DNA of 64,000 nt from assembly GCF_003432485.1 (NCBI RefSeq), contig NZ_QVNQ01000008.1, positions 124,001 to 188,000 of the forward strand, given 5' to 3'. Shown here in pieces: positions 17,060-24,469 of the stretch. The number at the start of each line of letters is the position of its first letter. The first letter of the stretch is position 1. The DNA is from Actinomadura spongiicola (GTDB lineage: Bacteria; Actinomycetota; Actinomycetes; Streptosporangiales; Streptosporangiaceae). The position numbers and the translations under genes are program-made. The notes under the pieces are model-generated. The model saw only the letters and a program-made list of their open reading frames with translations. It was not told where the DNA came from and made no database searches.

Positions 17060-17121
17060 GCGGTCCAGCGTTCCGTGGCCTGGGGAATTCGTCTTGAACG
17101 CTCGTGCGCCACACTGGGAAC

Positions 17122-17928
17122 GTGGACTGGAGCAGGTACTGGCGGTCGTCCAGCCGCCCGATGGAGGCGATGCACGCGCATTTCGAGCGGCACGTCTACC
17201 ATCGGCACAGCCACGAGACGTACTCGTTCGGCGTCACCGAGGACGGATACCAGGCGTTCCGGTGCCGGGGTGACGCCCACACCAGCGCCGCCGGGATGGT
17301 CATCGCGTTCAACCCCGACGATCCGCACGACGGGCACGCCGCCGACGAGCTGGGCTTCACGTACCGGATCGTGCACCTCGGACCGGAGCTGGTGTCCGAG
17401 GTGCTGGCCGACATCGGGGACCGTCCGGCGGGGCTTCCGTTGTTCGACTCCCCCGTCGTGACCGATCCGGTCCTGGCACGGAATCTGCGCGGTCTCCACG
17501 CGGCGCTGCTCGGCGGCGCGCCCGCGCTCCGGCGGGACGAGCTGCTCACCGCGACGGTCGGCGCGATGGTGAACCGGGCCGCCACGCGTCGTCTGCGGAC
17601 GGTGTCGGCGCCGGGCCCGGTGGAGCGGGCACGGCGGCGGCTCGACGAGGCGTACCTGGACGACATCGGCGCGGACGAGCTGGCCGAGGCGGCGGGGTGC
17701 AGCCGGTTCGCGCTCTACCGCGGGTTCCGGCGGGCCTACGGGATGGCGCCGAGCGACTACCAGCGGCTGCTGCGCCTCCGCGCCGCCCGCCGGCTGCTCG
17801 CCCGGGGCGACGCGATCGGGGACGTAGCGGCGGCGGCGGGGTTCGCCGACCAGTCCCATCTGACGCGCTGGTTCGTCCGCTGCTACGGCGTGACCCCCGG
17901 CGGCTACCGCGAAGCCTGTACCGATTAG
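17122..17928 (+). CDS. AraC-family transcriptional regulator
   Basis: 268 aa. The N-terminal cupin-like sensor domain includes ERHVYHRHSHETYSFGV. The C-terminal AraC domain has two helix-turn-helices (LAEAAGCSRFALYRGFRRA and VAAAAGFADQSHLTRWFVR), ending with the conserved YGVTPGGYR. I chose the GTG that gives VDWSRYW, with GGGA upstream; a GTG at 17104 would add six residues. Likely regulates the divergent DUF2000 gene and perhaps the downstream ADP-ribosylglycohydrolase, 6 bp away. Confidence 0.88.
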   Translation: MDWSRYWRSSSRPMEAMHAHFERHVYHRHSHETYSFGVTEDGYQAFRCRGDAHTSAAGMVIAFNPDDPHDGHAADELGFTYRIVHLGPELVSEVLADIGDRPAGLPLFDSPVVTDPVLARNLRGLHAALLGGAPALRRDELLTATVGAMVNRAATRRLRTVSAPGPVERARRRLDEAYLDDIGADELAEAAGCSRFALYRGFRRAYGMAPSDYQRLLRLRAARRLLARGDAIGDVAAAAGFADQSHLTRWFVRCYGVTPGGYREACTD

Positions 17929-17934
17929 GGAAGA

Positions 17935-18951
17935 ATGCCGTCCATGAGGCGGGCGAGCGGGGTCATGTTCGGGTTGGCGTACGGCGACTCCCTGGGCGCT
18001 CCGACGGAGTTCCTCGACATGAAGCGGATTCACCGCCGTTTCGGGGAGCACGGGCCCGTGGAGCCGACCGGCGACCCGGCGCTCGTCACCGACGACACGC
18101 AGATGGCGATAGCAGTCGGTCTCGCCCTGCTGGACGCCCTGGACAACCCGCCGTTCACCCCCGACCTGATCACGCCGATGTGGCGGCGGCGGTTCGTCGA
18201 CTGGCTGAGGAGCCCCGACAACGACCGGGCGCCCGGCCGCACGTGCCTGCGGGCGTGCGAGGGGCTGGCCGCGGGGAGGCCGTGGCCGGAGGCCACCGTG
18301 ACGGGGTCGAAGGGCTGCGGCGCGAACATGCGGGTCGCGCCGGTGGGCCTCGCGCCGGGGCTCTCGGACGAGACTCGGGCGGGAGCGGCCCAGCTCCAGG
18401 CGGCCCTCACCCACGGCCATCCGACCGGGCTGACCGCCAGCGAGCTGACCGCGTTCGCGGTCCGGTGGCTGGTCGACGGCATGGACCCGGCCGACCTGCC
18501 CGCGGCGCTCCGGGCGCGGTGCCACGACCAGCGGACCGCCTACCACGAGCGCTGGCTCGGCGACCTGTGGCGGCGACCCGGCGTGGACGCCCCGGAGACG
18601 TTCATCGCCCGCGGCTGGGACGAGTGCCTCGACCGGCTCGACGCGCTGGACGAGGCCCTCGCACGCGGCGACCGCGCGGCCGACCCCTGCGAGATCACCG
18701 GCGCGGGCTGGACGGCCGAGGAGGCCCTCGCCACCGGGCTGCTGTGCTTCCTGCTGTTCCCGGACGAGCCCGTCGAGGCGATCCGGCGCGGCGCCGTCAG
18801 CTCGGGCGACTCCGACTCGATCGCGTGCCTGGCGGGCGCCTTCGCGGGCGCGCGGCTCGGCATGGACGCCTGGCCGGACGAGTGGTCCGGCCGCATCGAG
18901 TACGCGGACCTGCTGCGCCGGATCGGCGGGGCCTGGGACGCATCGAAGTGA
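17935..18951 (+). CDS. ADP-ribosylglycohydrolase family protein
   Basis: 338 aa. The fold's metal-binding motifs are visible: GLAYGDSLGAPTEF near the N-terminus, TDDTQMAIAVGLAL, and SSGDSDSIACLAGAFAGA near the C-terminus, providing the aspartates that hold two Mg ions. The family removes ADP-ribose from proteins or small molecules. The ATG has AGGGA 5 nt upstream. It shares a transcript direction with the AraC-type gene. Confidence 0.88.
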   Translation: MPSMRRASGVMFGLAYGDSLGAPTEFLDMKRIHRRFGEHGPVEPTGDPALVTDDTQMAIAVGLALLDALDNPPFTPDLITPMWRRRFVDWLRSPDNDRAPGRTCLRACEGLAAGRPWPEATVTGSKGCGANMRVAPVGLAPGLSDETRAGAAQLQAALTHGHPTGLTASELTAFAVRWLVDGMDPADLPAALRARCHDQRTAYHERWLGDLWRRPGVDAPETFIARGWDECLDRLDALDEALARGDRAADPCEITGAGWTAEEALATGLLCFLLFPDEPVEAIRRGAVSSGDSDSIACLAGAFAGARLGMDAWPDEWSGRIEYADLLRRIGGAWDASK

Positions 18952-18993
18952 GCGCGCCGAAATGAGCGGGCCGCGGCGTGAGCGGGCCGGGCG

Positions 18994-19413
18994 TCAGGAC
19001 GCCGTCCAGCCGCTCCACGTGTCGATGGTGACGGCGATGACGGGCCCTTCCGGCGGGCGGTCGCGATACTGGGCGTAGCGCTCGGTGAGGAGCCGGACGG
19101 GCTCGGCCGTCCGCGCCGGATCCTCGACGATGGACGCGTGGCCGTCCACGCGGACCCACCACAGCCGTTCCCAGTCGTCCTCGTAGTGGTCGGCCAGCAG
19201 CGCGACGCGCGGGTTGAAGCGGATGTTGGCGAGGCGCCGCAGGTCCCTGGTGCTCTTCGGCTTCTGGTCGACCGCCGTGTAGACGGCGCCCCGGTGGACG
19301 GCGAACGTCACCGGGACGATGTGGGGGCGCGCGTCCTCCCCCACGGTCGCCAGGCGCGCGACCGGGACCGTCGTGAGGAGGCGGCGCGCGTCGTCCGAAG
19401 AGAGCTTCGGCAC
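18994..19413 (-). CDS. PPOX-class F420-dependent oxidoreductase (TIGR03668-like)
   Basis: 139 aa, a flavin reductase-like split-barrel protein. VARLATVGEDARPHIVPVTF, then TAVDQKPKSTRDLRRLANI and ALLADHYEDDWERLWWVRVD are typical of the small F420-binding group found in actinomycetes. The natural substrate is unknown. It lies 4 nt downstream of the aldolase stop, in the same operon. Confidence 0.85.
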   Translation of the reverse strand: MPKLSSDDARRLLTTVPVARLATVGEDARPHIVPVTFAVHRGAVYTAVDQKPKSTRDLRRLANIRFNPRVALLADHYEDDWERLWWVRVDGHASIVEDPARTAEPVRLLTERYAQYRDRPPEGPVIAVTIDTWSGWTAS

Positions 19414-19417
19414 CCCC

Positions 19418-20059
19418 TCAGCCTGCCATGTCGGGTGGCGTGAGGCCGCGCTCGACCACCTTCGCCAGTTCCTCGTCGGTCAGCACGCGCGGTTCACCGA
19501 TCATCTTGGCCCGGACGTACACGCCGCAGAGCCATTCGAGGAGCCGCGCGTTCTCGAACGCCTCGTCCAGGTCGCGGCCGATCGTGACGCCGCCGTGGTT
19601 CGCCATCAGCGCGGCGCGCCTGCCGCCCGCCATCGCGGCGCGGACGTTGCGCGCCAGTTCGGGCGTCCCGTAGGTGGCGTACTCGGCGACCCTCACCACG
19701 CCGCCGAGGAGAAGGATGTTGTAGTGGATCGGGGGCAGTTCCGACAGGGTGGAGGCCACGACGGCGCCGTAGGTGGAGTGGGTGTGCACGATCGCCGCCG
19801 CCGGGGTCGCCTCGTACAGCGCGAGGTGCATCGGCGTCTCCGAGGACGGGACGCGCTCGCCGTCGACCGGACGGCCCGTGAGGGTGACGACCGGGCAGTC
19901 GGCGGGGTCCAGCCGGTCCAGCCTTGCTCCGGCCGGTGTGACGGCGACCAGGTCGCCCGACCGGACGCTGACATTGCCGGAGGTTCCGCCGACCAGACCG
20001 GTTTCGGCCAGCGACCGGCCGATCACCGTGAGTTTGTCCCTTTCGTCCGCCAATAGCAT
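19418..20059 (-). CDS. Class II aldolase / fuculose-phosphate aldolase family
   Basis: 213 aa. The zinc-binding HxH of IVHTHSTYGAVV and the later His of LMANHGGVTIG are present, as is GGTSGNVSVR for phosphate binding. The family cleaves or epimerises phosphorylated sugars such as L-fuculose-1-phosphate. I chose the ATG giving MLLADERD because AAAGG lies 7 nt upstream; an ATG five codons earlier lacks a ribosome-binding site. It is divergent from a PfkB sugar kinase, a pairing that suggests kinase then aldolase in one sugar pathway. Confidence 0.88.
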   Translation of the reverse strand: MLLADERDKLTVIGRSLAETGLVGGTSGNVSVRSGDLVAVTPAGARLDRLDPADCPVVTLTGRPVDGERVPSSETPMHLALYEATPAAAIVHTHSTYGAVVASTLSELPPIHYNILLLGGVVRVAEYATYGTPELARNVRAAMAGGRRAALMANHGGVTIGRDLDEAFENARLLEWLCGVYVRAKMIGEPRVLTDEELAKVVERGLTPPDMAG

Positions 20060-20078
20060 GCGAATACCTTTCATGTTC

Positions 20079-20100
20079 TAGCGTTCGCACGGTTACGCTA
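20079..20100. promoter_or_regulatory. Inverted repeat in the aldolase/kinase divergent promoter
   Basis: TAGCGT (20079-20084) and ACGCTA (20095-20100) are perfect inverted arms 10 nt apart, inside a gap of about 70 bp between the two divergent starts. It is a candidate operator for both genes. No regulator gene is adjacent. Confidence 0.4.
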
Positions 20101-20130
20101 CGCTCCTGACGATCTTTAAGGGGTCCGGTC

Positions 20131-21054
20131 ATGACGGTGGTGACACTGGGCGCGCACACCCTGGACGTGCTCGCCCGGCCCGTGCCCGACGTCCCGGACG
20201 GCCGCGACACCGTCATCGTCGACGAGATCAGGGTGTCCGCCGCCGGAGCCGCCGCGGGCACGGCGGTGGCGCTGGCCAGGCTCGGCAACGACGTGATCTC
20301 GGTCGGCGCGATCGGCGACGACGACCTCGGCGACCTGCTCGTCACGATCATGTCCCGGAACGGCGTGGACGTGAGCGGCCTCGTCCGCCGGACGGCGGTC
20401 CAGACGGCCGCGTCCATCCTGCCGATCCGGCCGGACGGCGGACGCCCCGGCCTGCACGCCCCCGGCGCCAACCTGACCCTCACCCCGGGCGCGGTCGGAC
20501 CGGGGCTGCTCGGCGCCGCCGGCCTGGTGCACCTCGGCGGGCCCGACGTCACGCTCGGGCTCAACGATCCGGCGTTCTTCGAGATGCTCGACGCCGCCCG
20601 CGGATCAGGCACCGTCGTGACCATGGACCCGCTGTCCACCCGGCCCGAGCCGCTCGGCGCCGCCGCCGCGTTCCTGCCGTACGTCGACCACTTCCTGCCG
20701 AACGAGGAGCAGGCCGCGACGATGACCGGCGAGGACGACCCCGCCAGGGCCGCCGAGGCGCTGCTCGCCCGGGGCCCCGACACGGTGATCGTCACGCTCG
20801 GCAGGGACGGCAGCCTCGTCGCGACCGGGCGGGACGTGCGGCGGTTGCCCGCGCCGCCCGTCGACGTCGTCGACACCACCGGCTGCGGCGACGCCTACTG
20901 CGCCGGGTTCATCACCGGCCTCGCGCACGGACGCGACGTCTTCGAAGCGGCGCGCTGGGGCACGGCCGCGGCCGCGGTCGTCGCGCAGGGACTCGGCTCC
21001 GACGCCCGTCTCACCGGCCTCGACGCGGTCCTGCGCCTGCTCGACGCCCTCTGA
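20131..21054 (+). CDS. PfkB-family carbohydrate kinase
   Basis: 307 aa ribokinase fold. The second PfkB signature DTTGCGDAYCAGFITGLA carries the catalytic Asp and anion hole; the N-terminal half has AAGAAAGTAVALARLG. The ATG has AAGGGG about 8 nt upstream. The substrate is not evident. Its divergent partner is a class II aldolase, so a phosphorylated deoxy- or ketose sugar is plausible. Confidence 0.88.
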   Translation: MTVVTLGAHTLDVLARPVPDVPDGRDTVIVDEIRVSAAGAAAGTAVALARLGNDVISVGAIGDDDLGDLLVTIMSRNGVDVSGLVRRTAVQTAASILPIRPDGGRPGLHAPGANLTLTPGAVGPGLLGAAGLVHLGGPDVTLGLNDPAFFEMLDAARGSGTVVTMDPLSTRPEPLGAAAAFLPYVDHFLPNEEQAATMTGEDDPARAAEALLARGPDTVIVTLGRDGSLVATGRDVRRLPAPPVDVVDTTGCGDAYCAGFITGLAHGRDVFEAARWGTAAAAVVAQGLGSDARLTGLDAVLRLLDAL

Positions 21055-21067
21055 CGGGGCCGCCGGA

Positions 21068-21757
21068 TCAGACCGGCGACCGTCCGGAGCGGGCCCCGGC
21101 CAGCACCGCGTCCGCCGCCTCGGCGAGCTGTTCCAGCCGGGACACCTCCGTGCGGTGGAACGGCGGCGCCTCGACCCGGGCGACGATCAGCGCGACCGTG
21201 CCCCCGGCCAGCGGGCAGACCGCGAACCGCGTCCCGTCCGGCGCGGTGAAGGCGCGCGGGCGCAGCGGCGCCAGCAGGGGCAGTTCGGCGGTCACGCCTC
21301 CCGGCGCGAGACGACCCTCCGCTCCCTCCGGCGCGCCGGCATGGCCGCCGACGCTGGCGTGCACCAGCACCGCGTCCCCGTCCATGGTCACTTCGGCCAG
21401 GCCCGCCCAGTCGGCGCTCAGGATGGCCGGGACGGCGTCCGCGAGGATCTCCGCGCCGCGCTCCGGAACCGCCGCGATCTGCCCGATCACGGCGGCGTCC
21501 GGGAACGCGCCCTGCGGCTCGACGGTCGGCCAGACCCCGATGATCTCCACCCCGGGCACCGCGCCGAGCCCCTCGGTCAGCCGTTCCAGCCCCGCGCCCA
21601 CGGGCCAGACGACCGTGAAATCGTCCATCGCCCGGCCGTTGTCACGTTCCAGCACCGCCATCTGGACGACGTCCGCGCCCGCCGCCCCCAGCGTGCGCGC
21701 CACCTGTCCCAGCGACCCCGGACGGTCGGGCAGGCGAATGCGTATCCGCAGCAACAT
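21068..21757 (-). CDS. ACT-domain protein
   Basis: 229 aa. Residues 1-75 form an ACT domain (LLRIRIRLPDRPGSLGQVAR, GADVVQMAVLERDNG). The remainder is a GAF-like or unclassified domain ending in an alpha-helix. ACT domains bind amino acids or similar small ligands. The ATG was chosen for the GGAGG upstream. Similar actinomycete proteins are usually annotated as amino acid-binding regulators. It converges on the kinase with 13 bp between stops. Confidence 0.8.
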   Translation of the reverse strand: MLLRIRIRLPDRPGSLGQVARTLGAAGADVVQMAVLERDNGRAMDDFTVVWPVGAGLERLTEGLGAVPGVEIIGVWPTVEPQGAFPDAAVIGQIAAVPERGAEILADAVPAILSADWAGLAEVTMDGDAVLVHASVGGHAGAPEGAEGRLAPGGVTAELPLLAPLRPRAFTAPDGTRFAVCPLAGGTVALIVARVEAPPFHRTEVSRLEQLAEAADAVLAGARSGRSPV

Positions 21758-21949
21758 CGCCACCTCCACTTCCCTGCGCGTCCCCCAGTCTCGACGAGAC
21801 ACGTTTCCCTGGTGTTACCCCGAAGTGACGACGCGAGAAAACGCTGCCGGGTCCGGTGCTGGAATGGCGGGCACAGGTCAAACTAGAGTCCGGTGAAGGT
21901 CATCAGCAGGCCTGTCGCCCCATGCCGCCCACCATTAAGGTAACTGCAC

Positions 21950-22864
21950 GTGTCGAGGGACGGGGAACCCCGAGTCGGCGAGGACTCCGGAACCGAGCCG
22001 GGGCCCGAGCCGGGCGCCGGCTCGCGGCGGGCGCCGTGCGACGTCGAGGCCGCCCTCGCCGGGCTCGCCGCGCGACTGGACCGCGAGCACGAACGCGCCG
22101 CGCACCGCGAGGCCGTGATCGACCGGCTCCACGAGGAGAACCAGCGGCTGCGGCGCGGTGAGCTGCAGGCCATGCTGGAACCGGTCCGGGCCGCGCTGTA
22201 CCGGCTGCACGACCAGGCGCGCCGCGAGTCGGCGCGCCTCGCCGCGCCCGACCTCGCCGATCCGCCCGACCCGAAGCGGACGGCGCTGCTGCTGGCGGCG
22301 GTGGCCGACGACGTCGCGGACGCCCTGGCACGGCTCGGCGTCGAACGGTTCACGGTCGAGCCGGGGACGCCCTACGACGCGGTCCGGCACCGTCCGGTCG
22401 CGGTCACGCCCGTCGAGGACCCGCTGCGGGACGGCACCGTGACCGCCATCGAGTCCGACGGGTTCGAGCAGGGCGGGAGGGTGCTGCGGAAGGCGGTCGT
22501 CAGCGTCGGGAGGCTCGTCGCGGAGCGCGCCGGGACGGCCGCGACGGAGCGGGCGGAGCCCACCGAACAGGAAGACCCGACACCAGCGGACCCGACTCAA
22601 GCGGACTTGGAACAGGCCCGGTCGAAGCAGGCCGGCTCGGAGCGGGCGGGCTCGGAGCGGGAGGACTCGGGGCGCGCGGGCGCCGAGTCCAACGGCGCCG
22701 GGCCCGCCGTCACGTCCGACACGTCGGATACGTCCGGCACGCGAAAAACATCCGCGACAAAGAACACATCGGACACAGAAAACGAACAAGGCACGCAGAA
22801 CGCGTCAGTCACGCAGAACACAACAGACTCGCAAGGGAATACCGGACTCGGCACCGATGGGTGA
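21950..22864 (+). CDS. GrpE-like nucleotide exchange factor with long disordered tail
   Basis: 304 aa. A coiled coil (ALAGLAARLDREHERAAHRE and EENQRLRR) leads to a GrpE-like beta region (VERFTVEPGTPYDAVRHRPV; DGTVTAIESDGFEQGGRVLR). From about residue 195 there is a disordered tail rich in Ser, Thr, Glu, Gln and Asn, including TSDTSDTSGT. GrpE releases ADP from Hsp70. The GTG start has AAGG upstream. It precedes its Hsp70, unlike the dnaK-grpE-dnaJ-hspR order of the actinomycete housekeeping operon, and no dnaJ follows. It is therefore probably dedicated to this operon. Confidence 0.82.
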   Translation: MSRDGEPRVGEDSGTEPGPEPGAGSRRAPCDVEAALAGLAARLDREHERAAHREAVIDRLHEENQRLRRGELQAMLEPVRAALYRLHDQARRESARLAAPDLADPPDPKRTALLLAAVADDVADALARLGVERFTVEPGTPYDAVRHRPVAVTPVEDPLRDGTVTAIESDGFEQGGRVLRKAVVSVGRLVAERAGTAATERAEPTEQEDPTPADPTQADLEQARSKQAGSERAGSEREDSGRAGAESNGAGPAVTSDTSDTSGTRKTSATKNTSDTENEQGTQNASVTQNTTDSQGNTGLGTDG

Positions 22865-22871
22865 GAGGGAC

Positions 22872-24455
22872 ATGGCTGTCTACGGGATCGACCTGGGAAC
22901 CACGTACTCCTGCATTGCCTCCATCGACGACGTGGGGCGGCCGGCGGTCCTGCGGAACCTGGAGGGCACCGACACCACCCCGTCCGTCGTCTACTTCGAG
23001 AGCGGCGAGAACGTCGTCGTCGGCGCCACCGCCAAGGACACCGCGGTGCTGGAGCCCGACAACGTCGTCAGCCTGATCAAGCGGGACATGGGCCGGGACG
23101 TGTCCCGTCCCATCCACGGCATCGACTTCACGCCGGAGGAGCTGTCGGCGTTCATCCTGCTGAAGCTGGCGACGGACGCGCGGACCACGACCGGCGACGA
23201 GGCCCGCGACGTCGTCATCACCGTCCCGGCCTACTTCGGCGCCGCCGAACGCGACGCGACCCGCAAGGCGGGCCGGATCGCGGGCCTGAACGTCATCGAC
23301 ATCGTGTCCGAGCCGATCGCCGCCGCGATCACCTACGGCGTCCTGAACCCCGAGCAGGACCGCACGATCCTGGTGTACGACCTCGGCGGCGGAACGTTCG
23401 ACACCACCGTGATCACGCTGCGCGGCGGGCACATCGAGGTGGTGTGCACCGACGGCGACCACGAGCTCGGCGGCGCCGACTGGGACGCGCGGCTCGTCGA
23501 GTACCTCGCCGAACGGTTCCGCGCCGAGCACCCGGACGCCGTCGACCCCCTCGACGACAAGCAGACCGAGCAGCAGCTCCGCCGCGACGCCGAGGACGCC
23601 AAGAAGGCCCTCACGACCCGGACCGCGCACACCGTCCGCGTCATGCACGACGGACGGGTCGCGACGGTCGAGATCACGCGGGAGAAGCTGGAGGAGCTGA
23701 CCAAGGACCTCCTCGACCGGACCGTGGAGATCACCGGCCGGACGCTGTCGACGGCCGCGGAGCGGGGCGTGCACGACTACGACGACCTCGTGCTCGTCGG
23801 CGGGTCGACGAAGATGCCGGTCGTCGCGGCGCGGTTGGCGACCGAGCTGGGCCTGCCGCCCCGCCTCCAGGACCCCGATCTCGCGGTCGCCAAGGGGGCG
23901 GCGCTGTACGCGTTCGAGGAGACGTACCGGCGGCTGGTCCGGGAGGGCGCCGAGGATCGCGCCGAGGAGATGGCGAACCGCGCGGGCCTGTCCACCGAGC
24001 AGCGCGAGCAGATCGCCGGACGGCAGATCAGAACGGTCGCGTCGCACGCGTTCGGAATCGTCGTCGTCGACCGCGACACGGGCGCGGAGAGCGTCGCGCA
24101 CCTCGTCCACGCCAACGACGAGCTGCCCGCCGCGCCGACCGAGGACTTCTTCACCGTGTACGACGACCAGACGTCCGCCGACATCCGGGTGATGGAGCAG
24201 GCCGGGGTCGTGGAGTCCACCGACCTGATCGACAACACCGAGATCGCGACCGGGGAGATCCGCGTTCCGCCGGGCAAGAAGGCGGGCTGGCCGATCGGCG
24301 TCACGTTCGCGCTCGACGCGTCCGGGCTGCTGAACGTCACGGCCGTGGAGAAGGAGACGGGCGAGCGGCTGGAGCTGAAGGTGGATGTCGGCGGGATGAC
24401 CGAGGAGGAGGTCGAGCGCTCCCGGAAGGCCCTCTCCCGGGTCCGGGTGAGCTGA
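22872..24455 (+). CDS. Hsp70-family (DnaK-like) chaperone lacking the C-terminal lid
   Basis: 527 aa, about 90 shorter than DnaK. The ATPase domain is intact: GIDLGTTYSC, RDVVITVPAYFGAAERDAT, VYDLGGGTFDTTV and LVLVGGSTKMPVV. The substrate-binding beta-domain ends with FALDASGLLNVTAVEKETG. The protein stops after TEEEVERSRKALSRVRVS, so the helical lid is missing. I chose the ATG at MAVYGIDLG with GAGAGGG upstream; an earlier ATG overlaps grpE. It likely works with the preceding GrpE-like protein and the following scaffold rather than in general folding. Confidence 0.88.
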   Translation: MAVYGIDLGTTYSCIASIDDVGRPAVLRNLEGTDTTPSVVYFESGENVVVGATAKDTAVLEPDNVVSLIKRDMGRDVSRPIHGIDFTPEELSAFILLKLATDARTTTGDEARDVVITVPAYFGAAERDATRKAGRIAGLNVIDIVSEPIAAAITYGVLNPEQDRTILVYDLGGGTFDTTVITLRGGHIEVVCTDGDHELGGADWDARLVEYLAERFRAEHPDAVDPLDDKQTEQQLRRDAEDAKKALTTRTAHTVRVMHDGRVATVEITREKLEELTKDLLDRTVEITGRTLSTAAERGVHDYDDLVLVGGSTKMPVVAARLATELGLPPRLQDPDLAVAKGAALYAFEETYRRLVREGAEDRAEEMANRAGLSTEQREQIAGRQIRTVASHAFGIVVVDRDTGAESVAHLVHANDELPAAPTEDFFTVYDDQTSADIRVMEQAGVVESTDLIDNTEIATGEIRVPPGKKAGWPIGVTFALDASGLLNVTAVEKETGERLELKVDVGGMTEEEVERSRKALSRVRVS

Positions 24456-24469
24456 CCGGGGAGGCGCCC

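Noticed and set aside
21758..21949. HspR (HAIR) operator before the GrpE/Hsp70 operon
   Set aside because: I looked for CTTGAGT-N7-ACTCAAG and found no match in the gap, so no HspR control is claimed.
23444..24469. In-frame extension of the FN3 scaffold protein back into the Hsp70 gene
   Set aside because: The extension is arginine-rich, antithetic to the Hsp70 frame, and a GTG with a good ribosome-binding site lies at 24470.
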